This document shows positions 12,090 through 25,861 of a DNA stretch of 64,000 nucleotides, piece by piece. The position numbers were made by a program, and so were the translations under genes. Within the stretch, counting starts at the first letter, position 1. Each line of letters starts with the position of its first letter. Source of the DNA: Prosapia bicincta (Eukaryota; Arthropoda; Insecta; Hemiptera; Cercopidae); the NCBI GenBank assembly GCA_036971475.1, contig JBAIZL010000001.1, positions 97,200,350-97,264,349 on the forward strand. The letters run 5' to 3'. The notes beneath the pieces are model-generated. The model saw nothing but the letters and a program-made list of their open reading frames with translations. It did no database searches and was not told where the DNA came from.

Positions 12090-12490
12090 ATTGAGATTGT
12101 AGACCATAGCCAAGTCTTAATAGATTCATAAGTGTAGAACTCTGCTTTTCTTTGGACGGAAGAGTAAAGTTCTAATTTTATTGGTGCAGAGAAAAAGAGT
12201 TTTATCTACACTCAATCCAGTGTACATATTCTCCCTGGAACGTTACTTTATCTCTCTCTACAGAGAGTACCTAATTTCTCTGTACTTGGAGTAGAAGGGT
12301 GTACCGTTGCCTTTACTCCAGACAGAAGATTAGAGCTCCGTCTTTAATTGGGACAGAAGAGCAGAGCTCTATATACTTAAGCCAGAGGAATATATTCCTT
12401 TATTTACTTGGAACTAGAGTGATCCCCTCTGTCTTTACTTTGGACTGAAGTGTACAACTTTGGCTTTACTGAGGTAAGAAGTCATATCCT
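12090..12490. repeat. Decayed right edge of the ~31-bp minisatellite
   Basis: Monomers with AGAAGAGTA and GCTCTG(T/C)CTTTA words continue beyond the homogeneous block but are strongly diverged, mirroring the left flank. Confidence 0.75.
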
Positions 12491-15400
12491 CTAATCACTA
12501 CATCACGCATGACAGCAAACTTATATATTTATGAAAAACAAGAATCAAGTCTGATCTATATTATAAGAGTAACTGTTTTTACTAAAAATGCCAATTTTAA
12601 GAAGAATAACTAGATCAAATAATTTGTTAATTAATACTTGTTTAATAATTATCAACCCATTCATGTTTTCGTGTAACTTAACTTTTCATTTGTGTTTAAA
12701 AACCAACAAATTTTTATGATGGGTTTTTAAAATCATATCAGTTGTAAAAAGTAGGAATCGGTTTGCAAGAGGTTAAGAAGTTCATCATGCAAATAATTGA
12801 CAACTGTAAAACCTTGTATCTTTTTTTAAAATTTTCTTTTACTTTCGGAGGCTGTAAATAAAATAAATAATTTTTGTTAAAGTAATATTGTTATTTATAT
12901 CAGTTTGACTGCTTACTTCTACCTTTCCAAACATCAAAACCATACGGTTTAAAGTTTTGAAAATGGAGTTAATCCGAAACGCTTCATGAATAATATTGTT
13001 TTGTTGTTACGAAAGACAGGAGAATGTATTCAAATGTATACCAATATTCTTAGTAGAAACAAATATGAGTATATCAAAAATTATTGTTTATTGTAATTAA
13101 AACTAAAATAGAACCTGTTTTAATAGAATGTGTTGAGAGTTTTGTGCATGAGTTTATAAATAACGGTTTTATAAGATAGTATCTCTAAACAAGAGATTCG
13201 TAAAAACTTCAAATATTTTAACGATAGGTAACTGTCAAAAAATATATTAATTAAACGTAAATATTATTTAAATAAAGTATTTAATTTAGACTGTATATCT
13301 ATCAATAATATGTTTTGTATTAACGCATAAATAAATAAAGCAGGCGAGCATATTTACAGTATAGGTTGGCGCGGCGTGCAATGCCCTCATTAGCAGATGC
13401 AGCTAGAGGCCTACCGTATTGATCCTTTGCAAAGACGGCAGCTACCTAGCCCAATACCTGCCTGTGTGTTAGACTATATGTCAAGGTAAATATTACATCG
13501 GATCGTAACCTTTCTTTACTCACCTTTTATTTCCCTTAAATGTTAGGTTTTATTTTCTAATAGATCAAAGAATTCTTTAAAATATATGTATGTAATAGTT
13601 TTCATTTAAATAACACGTTAATGTGATTATTTTACAGTAAATAATGTAATAAAAATCTTTTATAACATGAATTAAAAAACTAACTTACAGAATTATAGTT
13701 TTAATTAAATTGCATATTTAAATGTTTGGAAGTTATTCACCTGTTTAAAAACGTCCGTTTGATAATCAGTACAATAAATAGGTTTTAAAGAATTACAAAA
13801 CTTGCACCTCAAAAGTGAATAGTGAAAAAAATGTGATTAAATATTCCTTCGAAATTTCTAAAATAGATTTATTTTCAGATATTTTAAATTTGAAATTTTA
13901 TTTTGACAGTATTTTTTAAAAGTTTATTTTTATTTTTACTAAACCAATATAGACAGTTATTAGTTGGAAGTCAAATTAAATTAAACACAATTTTTTTTAA
14001 AAACACATAATATTCAGTAATAGGCCTACGCAACAATAAAAAATTGTAAATTATAAGCCTCACACTATAGCTGAACCAATGAATATATTTCGAAGGAAAA
14101 AAATGAAATACTTGTCACGTATTGATTACTTGACAATAATAATTACTTATCCAGCTAAATATTATCCAGACCTGTCCCGAATAATATTACATTTAAAAAA
14201 ATTATTCATTTTACTGGAAAACAATATTATTGTAGAACTTCACTACTGTTGTACTAATACATTTTTTTACATTTCACTCCTTTGCACTACTTTAGTCTCT
14301 GCTACTTCAGATGTAACACAAGCCTAAAACTCAATCTTAATTTAACTGTTTTGTTATAAAGTACAGATTATTCATAGCCCATACTTCAAAAAATTCGTTT
14401 AAGTTTTGTAATATGCAGCAAAGTAATATGATTGCATATCTTGCGTTTTTTACTAATTATTAAAGTAGTTATAAATCGAAATAAAAGTTACTATACAGAA
14501 TAAATTACTTTTAGTTTGAATTCAAGAAAATAAAACAATATAATGAAAAACTCTTTGTATAGTTCATTCTTAGTTATAAGTGTAGGTTGTCAAAACTTTA
14601 TTTTCATACATCATTTGAAATTTACCAAAATATTTTACATAACACCACAAGATAAAATATTGAACATTCTTTTTTCGTCCTTTATAAAAGTTTATTGTAA
14701 TTCTGTTAAAAAAACTGCTAATATATAATCTGAATTTGAGAATATAATTAACGTCAATAAATTGTACAATATATGTAAAGATAAAAGCATTTGTGAACAT
14801 TTAAATACAAAATATATCTTAAGGTGTGAAAAGTTTTAGACACACAATTATACAAGAATGCCTATATAATAGAAACGACCAGTTATATTTCAATTAATTA
14901 TTTTATTCTTAGTAATACTTAATTCGCTTATAATCATGTTTTATCAAAATGTCTGGCGCAAATGAAGTATAAATAATTTTAATCAGAAAGAGTTTTTTTT
15001 AACGCTTCAAGGTAAACGGATTTAATTAAATTTAAACTAATGTTATAAATTGAAAACATTGTACTTTGTATTGGAGCGCTGTAATCAATACCAACTTATG
15101 TTCCCTGCAAAGTTAATGTTTCCTTTTTAATGACTATTGATCTACTTTGTCACTGTTATAGTTTCAACGATCAACGACAAAGTAGAAATAAAAATGCTAT
15201 TCCTGTAAAACAGGTATTCGTGAATATGTTTAATAGTCATTGCAAGATCGATTTATAAGTGTGTTTTCGTAATAAATTATATATATATATATCTTACATT
15301 ATTATTTAAAAATATTCTATATAAGAACTAATTCTAGATATACGTATATACTGGGTATACTTGATATACTGGCTTTACAACGAAATTTCTATCCTATGAC

Positions 15401-18071
15401 GGAGTACAATAGAAAATAAATGTGCAAAGAATTAATTTGTCAATACATGTCTTAGGTCTATTTCCGAAGTATTGTTCGTCAACAGACATCGTACATCCGA
15501 TCTGTAGAAGCGGAGCGGAACTTCTCCCTCTAAATGTTTTCAGGGAGCTTTATCCTGCTTCCTGCAACGCCTCCTCGCATCCCCACCCCACCCTTCTAAA
15601 TATTGCATGCACACAGGCTGCCTACTGCATCAATCTTCATTCTTTCTAACGTTCATTTGTCAGTTATGTTATTTATTTATATATGAGTAATGCATATGCA
15701 TTCCAACCATAAATGTGAACCTTGACCATTGTATTTCAACAAAATAATGATTTATATAAAACAATTTATTTGTATTTTGTAGCATGAGATTACTTGGACA
15801 TTAAAAGTTTCAATTTCGATGATGTTTAAACATTATTTTAATTTTAAAACGTTAACTTAATTTTAAATGTTTTCCTAAAATATTTTTAATTAAATGATTT
15901 AAAATGTGAAACAATAAAATTTACATTAAATCAAATAAAACGGTATTTATAATCTAGAATTATAGGGTATTTAAAAAAATATTTCAACTAGTATTCCTGG
16001 CTCTTGATTAGTTATTTTTACAAATAATTTCTATATATTAATTTGTGGTACGAGCCTTAAGCTCTCTTCTTTGCAAAATGCAATCACGAGAGAAACAAAG
16101 AAATAGTTTTATAAAAGTTCAGAGCGTTACACTCTGTGGTTCAGAGGTACCTTAGCGATGTTACTAAAGCTAATAGTACCAATATAATAACATAGTACCA
16201 TCTATGTTGTTGGGTACTAATCTTGTCTAATTTGTATTACCTCAATAATGTTTTATCTCAACAATTTCTCTTATTTTTTGGTTAGTTACCCTCTCTAATC
16301 TTGCAAACCTGACAAAATCAACAATAATCCTGACCCACGCCTCTGCAAATCTATTTCTGATATTTCTACTTTTCTCTTGTTTTTTTTCTTATGTCAGGTC
16401 CTGTAGTTCAACACAAACATTTCTGTTTTTCTTATGTGTATTTCCAGTTATTATATTTCTCGATTAACAATATCATCAATGTATACGATTGGCTTCTTAT
16501 TCTTGTGGTGATACGGTAGTTATTGTACTTTGAATGCGTAAATATTATGCATAAATAATTCAATGCTTCTGACCGAATGAATATATATATAGGTTCGTAC
16601 TTATATATATACTTCAGTAAGTATTATAAATCTCGTTTCAGAGGAAAAAATTGTACATACTAGAGTGACAACAAATATTACATTGAATAAATTAAAAATG
16701 AATTTTAATTAGTTATTAAAACTACGAAACACAAAAATCTAAGGAATCGAACAATAATAATAAAAAATAAAATTGACACAGCAATTTTATAGTAAAAATA
16801 AAGAAACTATGTCAATGAACTTGAACACGAATGAATAAAATCAAATAAGGCATAATACATTTCCAAAACAACTTTAAATAATTAGGTTAGGTTGGAATAT
16901 GTCTTACAAAATATTCATTATGGTATATAATACCTGTTTTTAGTAGCTAAACCTTTAATTTCCATTCATTTAATCTTTTATATGACTATATTTAATTTAA
17001 AATATTTTTTTAAAGAAATGACTAATGCAAACGTTAGAAATTAAAAACTAACAATATTAATAATATTTGAGAAGGAAACACCTATTTATCTCTTAAAATG
17101 TCGTTAATATTTACTATAAGTATGTTTGATATTATTCATTTTATTAAATTATGACGACGCAATATTTTAAATAATTTCATTTCCATAGTAGTTTCCATTT
17201 ACTTATTTTGTCAATATTGAAAATGGTTATTTCATTAGGGCCTTTAATGTTAATTACAAATGGATTTTATTCTCATAACATCGTGGGACAATAAATTTTC
17301 ACTTATAAAAATTGTCGGTCCTCCCAGAAAAGGATATATTTCGTGGCAGTCCTAATTGACGTTAGGCCGTAGCCGGGGTGGTTGTGCCTAGCAGCGGGAG
17401 GGGATGGCGCGTGCGCCCTTATTACAGACCATATCAGACCGTTTACGATATAGATTTAACAAAATTGACTATTCCCTTGCATTGCCCTTATTTCCGAGTC
17501 GTAAATTCGTCGCGAACAACCGTAGTAGATACTAGACACAATAAAAAATCTGAAGTTTTATTTCATCCCTCAAATATAGTTCACAAACAATCTCCGTATG
17601 CACAGCGTTTATTTGACTACATCCCGTCATTTCCATTCCTTTATTACTGAAAGAAGAATGAATAGAAATGAATTGCACTGATATTATTACATAACATTTT
17701 TCACTTTTGGAAAATGAATAAAGCGTGCAGAAATCTTACACTAATGGGCAATACTTAGGTTAGCGTGAAGAAATCAGAAATTTGTGGTTAGAGTATAGTA
17801 CATGCTTAAGGGAAAAAATTTAAGAAATAAAAAACTAGTTATAAAAAACAAATCTTTCTCCCTCTCAAGACAATTTAGAAATTTTTAAAATTATGTTTTG
17901 TGGAATGTTTAAATATATAACATCCATCCATATTTCACGTTTCTGTAGGAGATTCTAAATAGATATCGCTTTACGTTGACATAAAAAAATAAAAATACAA
18001 ACAATTAAAACTAAAAATACCTTTAAACGGTGACAATAAATAGCCTCTCCCTCTCTCTCTCTATGTATAGG

Positions 18072-18072
<1 letters not shown>
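12491..18072. other. AT-rich intergenic DNA
   Basis: I find no supported gene, RNA or named repeat. Small ORFs (14079-14327, 14543-14728, 15422-15649, 17378-17650) lack domain patterns, clear signals or protein-like composition. Short TA runs occur near 15280 and 16582. Confidence 0.6.

Positions 18073-18127
<55 letters not shown>
18073..18127. repeat. (TA)n microsatellite
   Basis: About 27 TA units adjoining the TG repeat that follows. Confidence 0.95.
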
Positions 18128-18490
<363 letters not shown>

Positions 18491-19501
18491 ATAAATGACG
18501 ACAATTATGTTGTAAAATCAAAACATTAGACAGGATGGAATGAAAAACATAATGTTAAAATTTATTCCAATGTAATTTGTTTTAGAAAACATTCGAAAAC
18601 GTTGACTGTTATTTATTAATTGCTGCTAATTGGGATTTTTGAAATACGGTATTATTAATTTTTACAAGTAATGAAACTGTAATAGGATCATTACAGATTT
18701 ATTAGTAGACTAATCAATGACTTGCAAAATGTATAATTAAAGTAGCCTATATATTTGACAAATTTTCGATCACAAAAAAACATTCTTGCTAGTATCTCTT
18801 ACACTGTCTTAGACAGGGCTACCAAAAACGTTCTGTCTAAGAACGTTCCTCAAAAATGTAGTCATTTTATAAAATCAACAGCCCATAATTACAGATGAAG
18901 CTAAAGATTAGGCGGTCGTTATGGGTAGAAGAACCCACGAGAAGTGTCATACCATGTTTGACTAAATAGGCCTAAATAGAATTTATTTGTATTTCCTCTG
19001 TTATTTATGTTCTTGATGTTACCTACTCCAAAATTTTAAATGGGAAAATATTATTAATATTTTTTATACGTGTATAGTAAATCCTGAATTTGGAGCTCGC
19101 AATTATTTCAGAACTACTAAAATATCCTGTAAATTCTACACATTTTTGAATAAAGTGTTTATATAGTTCAGTTTTACGTTGAAATGGAAAAGACACGGAT
19201 TAGCGTTATAAAACGGAAGTGTATTGAAATGAAGAACGAATCGTGAAAGTAAACTGGATAATTTGAAGCAAAAATTAACCAAAGGTTTGCAAGGAGATGA
19301 TTCAGCACAGGATGATTTCCGCCGCTCCTTTCCCCTTCCACCTACTTTCCACCCCACGTCTTTTTCGCAACCTGCTGTATAATTTATATTTTCTTACTTT
19401 ATAAAACTCAAGAATTTAAACGAAATGCAGTGTCTGCTAAATTGAAATATATAATTTAATCATAGCTTTAAGGCTTAAAAGAATTTATTTAAAATTTTGA
19501 T
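18491..19501. other. Intergenic DNA, nothing recognised
   Basis: AT-rich. A 73-codon minus-strand frame at 19136-19357 has no recognisable domain. Confidence 0.6.
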
Positions 19502-19542
19502 TGCTCGCTCTCTCTCTCTCTCTCTCTACCTTTCTCCCTCTC

Positions 19543-19599
<57 letters not shown>
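19502..19599. repeat. (CT)n then (TG)n microsatellite
   Basis: A CT-rich run (19506-19546) passes into about 24 TG units (19548-19598). Confidence 0.93.
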
Positions 19600-20278
19600 T
19601 TGTGTAGCGAGAGAAATACCTGTATTTATATAGCTAAACGTTTCCTCACTTTTCACCAAGAGTACGGCTACTTCTTTTTGGAAATGTTTAAAAATATTTC
19701 AATATTTGAATATAAATGTAAAAGTATTAATGTAACAATAATAATAAAATTCTCTTAATAACACCTACCAAAGTACAAAGCTATATGTTCAAGTATAAAT
19801 ATTTCAAAAACTCTTATCGGAAAAAGAGTGTAAAATTATTTCATCCCCAACAAGGTCTATCTGTAGTGTTGGAATCCTGGTAATATGAAAGCCTAGAAAA
19901 GCTTCTAAATGTTTGAAGTTGTTCTTTCCTGCTATTCTTCCAAAAGTTGGCTACGCTAATATTTTAAAGAATGACAAAGAGATTGCAGTATTATTTAGAG
20001 CCACTAAATATTTTCTTGGCATCAGTGTAACAAAAGACGTACTATTTGCAGCAAGCACCACAGAAAAACATAATCATTTATTATCTGTTTTTATCGTTTT
20101 TCTGGATATTTATTTTACACTAATAAGGTAATGAAAAATTCAACTTATTTAATAGAACATCAGTTAATGGGTTTACATCAAAAACACGATATTCACTTTC
20201 GAAATTAGTCAAAACAGTAATCCCAGAAATCACTGTTTAGAATGATTATTGCTGGACGTGATGGTAAAGCTGTTTACC
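19600..20278. other. Intergenic DNA flanking a LINE
   Basis: No supported feature before the TSD at 20279. Confidence 0.55.
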
Positions 20279-20291
20279 GTTTAATTAGAGT
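20279..20291. repeat. 13-bp target-site duplication, left copy
   Basis: GTTTAATTAGAGT here equals 23634-23646, immediately beyond the A-rich tail of the intervening LINE. Confidence 0.9.
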
Positions 20292-23200
20292 GACCAACTT
20301 AAGAGTGACCCAACCTTCCTCTCTTTCTCCGGCCAACAATTAACACCTGATTTACCCTTAGTGCATGCAAACATTGCTGTTCTAGCCAAACTTACCATAT
20401 GAGACGCACATGATGGGAGCGATCATCGGTCCCTCATCTTGGAAATTAAACCAAAATTAAAAACAGTACTGCCCCAGCGTCGGATGCCAAGACGGAATTT
20501 TAAGAAGGCTGATTGGGTCAAATTTGCCAAATTCTCCAATGAAGTAGTCACAGAGGATCTTGTTGGCAACAACCCTGAAAGGGCATGTGACAGTTTTGTT
20601 GACACAATTTTGTCAGTGACAAAAAGATCAACCCCACGGGGCTAAGTGAAAGCCTATAAACCTTTCTGGAACTCTAAATTAACAGAATTAAAAGCAAAAA
20701 GGGATAAGGCAAGGAAAAAAGCTGAACGAACAAAGCTGCTTAGGAAAAAACAGGCCGAACTAAGAATAGCTATTATAAATGATAAACGTGAAACATACAG
20801 ACATTTCGTTGCAAACCTGGACTTCAGACGGGATGGGCTTAAAGCCCACCATTTCATATCAAGTCTCAATAATGAAAAGAAGGCCTACTAGTTGGAACCA
20901 ATGCTGGTAAAGGGAAAACTTCTAACATCCTCGAAGGATGTTGCCATTGAACTAAACACACATTTTGCAGCAGTGAGCCGATTAACACTTAGAAGAAAGG
21001 AAAAGAGAAATACAAAAAATACCTTCTTCACCTGCCCAACTGCTTACCAGAATTCCCTATTCAACAACTCATTCAGCCTATCTGACCTGGAGCTCGCTAT
21101 TCAGTCGTTAAAGAAAGGCAAATCAGCACGCCCGGATAAAATATACCCAGAATATCTGAAGAATCTCGGAAATAGCGCTCGAAAAACCTTGCTAAAACTA
21201 GTAAATCTCTCATGGAAGGATCACATCCCCCAACAATGGAAGAAAGCAGAGATCATTGCTATCCACAAGAAGGGAAAGCCTACATCCTTACCAGTTTTAG
21301 ACCGATCTCCCTTACAAGTTTTGTCTGTAAAACAGCTGAGAAAATGGTGGACACGAGGCTGGCTTCCGGCAACTTCGTTCTACCATCCACCAAATTGTCA
21401 AGCTAACTCAATCGGTAAAAGATGGGTTTCACTGTAACCAATCCACTCTTGCAGTATTTATCGACCTAAAAGCAGCATATGATAACGTATGGAGATCTAT
21501 GCTGCTCCACAAGCTCAGTCGACTGCATGTGACTGGTAATATGTACAAGTGGATAAAGCACTTTCTACTTGAAAGATTTATCCGAACCAGATACCAAAAT
21601 AATGTATCAAAGTACAAGAAAGTCTGTTATTAGCTATCACACTGCTTAGTTGCTTGCTTTTTAACATAATGATCGACGACGTACAGCGCGCCACTAAAAT
21701 CATACCCGGTGTTAACAGCCTCCTTTATGCTGATGACATAGCCATATGGGCTATGTTTCAATTGTTCACACTGTCCACTAGACAATACAATCTGAAACTT
21801 AATTACAATGGAATAGAGCTGAAAAAAAACAAATGTTGCCAAGTACTTGGGTGTTAACTTTGACAACAGACTTAGTTGGTCCAAGCAAATACAAACCGCA
21901 ACTGAAAAAGCTCAAAAGAGAAATAACCTCCTAATGAGACTGGCAACTACGAAGTGGGGTGCAAGGCAAAATGTGATGACGACAGCCTATAAAACGTATA
22001 TAGGCCCAGTTATAGAATATGCTTCTGAAGTCATCGCTCTCTCTTCCGATGTTAACTTGAGGAAATTAGAGGTTGTCGAAAACAACGCACTGCGAAAGAT
22101 AACTGGTGGAGCAACATCAACTCCAATACCTGCGATGCAATTGCAAGCGGAGATGGGGCCTCTACAAAGCCGCAGAGAGAAATCAGTACTCAAGTTCTGG
22201 AAGAGGCCAAAGAGAATCGAATACAGACACTGGGAGAGATATAAACCTGCGACGTCGCAACTCAAGATACAAATATCACGACTAATTTATGCAGAGCAAC
22301 TTGGAATTAAATACAACCTGCATGCCCCACATGCATCTAAATGCCCAACCTGTCATACGGTTTTTCCTTCATTACAAGACTGTCGCTTCTGAATCACAAA
22401 GACTTCAAGGCTATTAGTGATCCTCACATCCTGAATACCGCTGCTTTGGAAACGATTGCGGATCTATACAGTAAAGATAACTGGATCCATGTATACACCG
22501 ATGGGTCAGCGGTAAAGCATGCCTCTGGTGCTGGCTTTTACAGCGACCACTTTGAGGGTTGCAGCCCAGTTGGAATTAATGCCAACAACTTCGACGGTGA
22601 GATTGTGACTATAATACAAGCTGCCGAAAAACTGTGTTCGATCTCTGGAAAGTCAGCAAGAGTTGTATTCTTCGTGGATTCACAGGCTGCTATAATTGCA
22701 CTAACTAGTAATACCCCCACCGACTGTGTGCAAACTAAGGTAACACCTTGCCACAGCCTGACAATCCTATATCTCTATTGACAGCAAGAAGCCTGATTGA
22801 ATCGACAATCAATGAAAAAACAAAGGAAACCCAAAATCAAATGAGCGCTGGAAAGAAATGAAGGGGTCTGGCGCACACAGTACTAATACCACATAGCCTA
22901 CCTAGAGTGGAAGCTGTGGTCAGATTCAGAATGCTTACGGTCCATGACAATCTGAAAGCCCACCTATATAAAATAGGATTAGCGGCCTCAGTATTTGCCC
23001 TCTGTGCAACTGCCAAAGGACGTTTTAACGTCTCATCCCTAGATGATTTCATCATACAACTAACTACGTCACTCAGAGATTGAGCAGAACGCTCCTCCCA
23101 TCCGCATCTGTCGGCAATAGTCACAGATCCGGCACCGCTTCCGACGCGCAGGAATCGACCCTTGTGCTTCGTCTACGAGCCCCCATGAAGGTCGAAAATC

Positions 23201-23633
23201 TAAAATCCACACCTAACCAAAATCAAAGCCAAAACAAATCAGTCCAATCAACAGCAAAGCACATCACACAACGCTCAAATCACCAAACAACCACGTATAA
23301 AATTTACATGTAAGTGACCTCACGGATGCATATAAAGCAATTAGTCAAACCAAAATTTAGAAAAACTACCATAAAGTCAATATAACACATAACATTAATC
23401 AAACTGCTGTAAATGAGTTTTTCAAAAACGGCATATCACAGGAGCTCAACATGACAGCTCCGTCAAGCAATCCAAGGAACTGCCAAAAGATGGATGCCCC
23501 ACATCTTCAGAATTGCACAGCGTTGCAAGATGTGGAAGACCGAAGCCAGCATTGTCTGTACTGGGAGGCTAGGAGGAGAATGGCAGAAATGCCGAGATCT
23601 GGCATTTACTAAAATAAAATAAAATAATAAATA
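20292..23633 (+). mobile_element. 5'-truncated, decayed I/Jockey-like LINE
   Basis: A 3.3-kb non-LTR retrotransposon copy delimited by a 13-bp TSD. It begins inside the apurinic-endonuclease domain, typical of incomplete target-primed reverse transcription. It runs through reverse transcriptase and RNase H to a 3' end with an (AAAAT)n-type tail at 23611-23633. The family differs from the other two LINEs here, judging by its tail and its ORF2 sequence. Confidence 0.9.
20301..23083 (+). pseudogene. LINE ORF2 relic: partial endonuclease, RT, RNase H
   Basis: Recognisable landmarks in order: the SDHRSLI end of the endonuclease near 20425; the RT motif FRPISLTS near 21295; the catalytic YADD near 21727; an LGVNFDNRLSW thumb motif near 21850; and RNase H motifs YTDGSA near 22497, GEIVTIIQAA and FFVDSQAAI near 22670. 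In-frame stops lie at 20643 and 20889. Frameshifts occur near 21283, in 21440-21650, around 21850 and near 22340-22400. RT motif B is degenerate, part of the RT after YADD is missing, and the C-terminal half of RNase H with its WVPGH segment is gone. A C-terminal tail (LPRVEAVVRFRMLTVHDNL) ends at TGA 23081-23083. The copy is clearly dead. Confidence 0.88.
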
Positions 23634-23646
23634 GTTTAATTAGAGT
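23634..23646. repeat. 13-bp target-site duplication, right copy
   Basis: GTTTAATTAGAGT, an exact match to 20279-20291. Confidence 0.9.
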
Positions 23647-23800
23647 CGCGATTTTGTGCACTAGTGTAAAATGATTAGCTTCTTCGTATTTACAAGTAAC
23701 GGTTAAGGAGTTGAAACTAAAGGCTTTCTACGACTTATAGCAAAAATCCTAGTTTATTCTGCCTTTCTCTGAGGTTTCCGTATTTACAGGTCCTTTTACT

Positions 23801-24300
23801 ACCATGGTTGCGATGCTGTCATGGTGACTTGGTACCAAGGTTTCTTGCTTCCAAGATGCCTTGCTCCTAAGGCTACTTTGTGTCAAGAATATTAATATTA
23901 GCTGTAAAATTTTCTGGGTTTTGAGTAATTTAGTGCCTTGCTTCTAAAGTGCCTTAGTGCCAAGATGATTTGCTGAGATTGTTTCTAGCTTCCAAGTCGT
24001 ATAGGTGCCAAGACACCAAGGTTCCTTGCTGCTTAGGTGTCTTAGCGCGAAAACCATTAACATTATCGGCAATATTTTCTTGGTTTTTGGATATTTTTGT
24101 GATTTGCTCCTAAGGTCGGGATGCCAAGGCCTCGTATTACCAAGGTGATGATGCGGTCTAGGAGCTTTGGTGCCAAGGTTTCTTACTCCCAAGGTGCCTT
24201 GCGTTTAAGTAGTCTTGTTGCCAAGACAAATAATATTATCAGCAAAGTTTTCTTGTTTTTAGAATAATTTAGTGCCTTGCGGCCCACCTTAGAGGTAGAT
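23801..24300. repeat. ~168-bp tandem repeat, three diverged copies
   Basis: The segment ATTAATATTAGC...TTTTCTGGGTTTTGAG...TTTAGTGCCTTG near 23890 recurs near 24055 and 24225, about 168 bp apart. Between these lie many short CCAAGGTGCCTTG-like words, so the long unit is itself built from a ~12-bp partly palindromic motif. No coding potential is evident. Confidence 0.8.
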
Positions 24301-24710
24301 GCGTTGATGCCGAACTGCATAGCTGGCTTTCTGCCTGTTTGTCTTGTTTTCAAGGTTCTTTGCTGTTAGATTCCTTGTTGATAGAGTATTTGTGTAGCAA
24401 GGCCCGTAGGTTCAAAGATACCGCGGTGGCAGGGTACATTGTTGCCAAGATGTGTTATTTTTATTGAGTAAAACCTGATCCCACTATATTCAATACCAGG
24501 GATTTTATATCCCTATCTCAAATCCCATTTATTTAGAAAATCTTTTCTTATCCTCCTTCGTAAAACTGGCATTTAAACTACAGTAAATTTGTAAATTGTA
24601 AAAAAAGTATTAGTAAAAAAAGTTTTATAAAAATATATTTTATGTTCTCTTTTAGGTAGTTTTAGAGTTGAATATGACTCTTCCTGAATAGAGAGAGAAT
24701 TGTGAGTGTA

Positions 24711-24742
<32 letters not shown>

Positions 24743-25412
24743 CGTGTGTGTGGTAAAATCTAAATAAGGGTTGTCCAATAAGTCTAAATGTGAAAATGAA
24801 TGTAGTAAAAGTATTGTTTTAAAACCAAACCTACCTATGGTGACATCACCACTGATACACGATAGAGTAAAAGGAGTATTTAATAAATTCGAGCCAGATG
24901 TGCACACTGACCTCCTCTCGGCTCAAAACGGACGTGTTAAACTTGACTTTGGTTTGGCAAGGATAAAATAAATTTGATCAAAACATCAGCGATGTAAAGG
25001 AGCCAGATGCGGCTCTCGTCACGTTTTTCATTTGGCATTGTCTTCTAATTCAACATCTGCCAGACATTACAGCCAATAATAAATAAGTCATATAAAAGAT
25101 GAATTTCTGTGTAGTCTTTTTGATTTTTTTTGTTTAAAAAAATTGTGGTAATATTTAGCAACTTCGTTTGGGAAAAAATGTAATTTAGTTAAAATTATAT
25201 TTCAAGCGGAAATTGTGTAACTATTACACAAATCGTCCTGAAAATAAAACTGGCCACAAGGTATGCATTTTGTTCATTCCCAAGCTAATAAAATTATTCT
25301 AAACAAAAGACTGTCTGTACTTGTTTAAATTTACTTATCTAATTATAAACACAGTTTGTTTTAAAAATATTATTAATTTGTCATATTTGTAATTAAAGTT
25401 TGTTAAATTTCT
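24301..25412. other. Intergenic DNA with a small (TG)n run
   Basis: Contains a (TG)n run at 24709-24752 and otherwise nothing recognised. A 66-codon plus-strand frame at 24771-24971 has no domain-like pattern. Confidence 0.55.
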
Positions 25413-25861
25413 CGCGGTACCCTAGCCTAACACTACACCACTCACAAAGCCCACACACACACACACACTTACACATGCACATATACACATACACTAACAT
25501 CTTTACTTAGGGAATTTGACTGGTCAGAACCGTTGCGCGTTGGGAGTGCTGAAACGTCCAGAGCTTGACTAACTCTGGTCTGGGACGCTGCTGAGAGCTT
25601 GCTCTGCCGAAGACGTATGCGCGTTTGCTGGTCCGCTAGCCACTTCGGTCCTTGGTCAGGGAGTGTCCGCGGTGCACAGGTGTCGGAGCCTGTGCACAGT
25701 ATTACGAGTTCTCGACTGATGCCCATCCAGTCGAGCTAAGGAGGAAACTATGGGCCCCAGAGTTCCGGGGGTTGGAAATGATCGAAAGTGATCCATGGGT
25801 GTACCCGTTCTCATAGTCTCGCCCGTAACGCCTGACACGATGGTTAGCTTATATCAAATTT

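Noticed and set aside
24763..24790. AAGGGTTGTCCAATAAGT resembles a mariner terminal repeat
   Set aside because: I found no matching inverted end, no TA duplication and no transposase nearby, so the resemblance is not enough to call an element.
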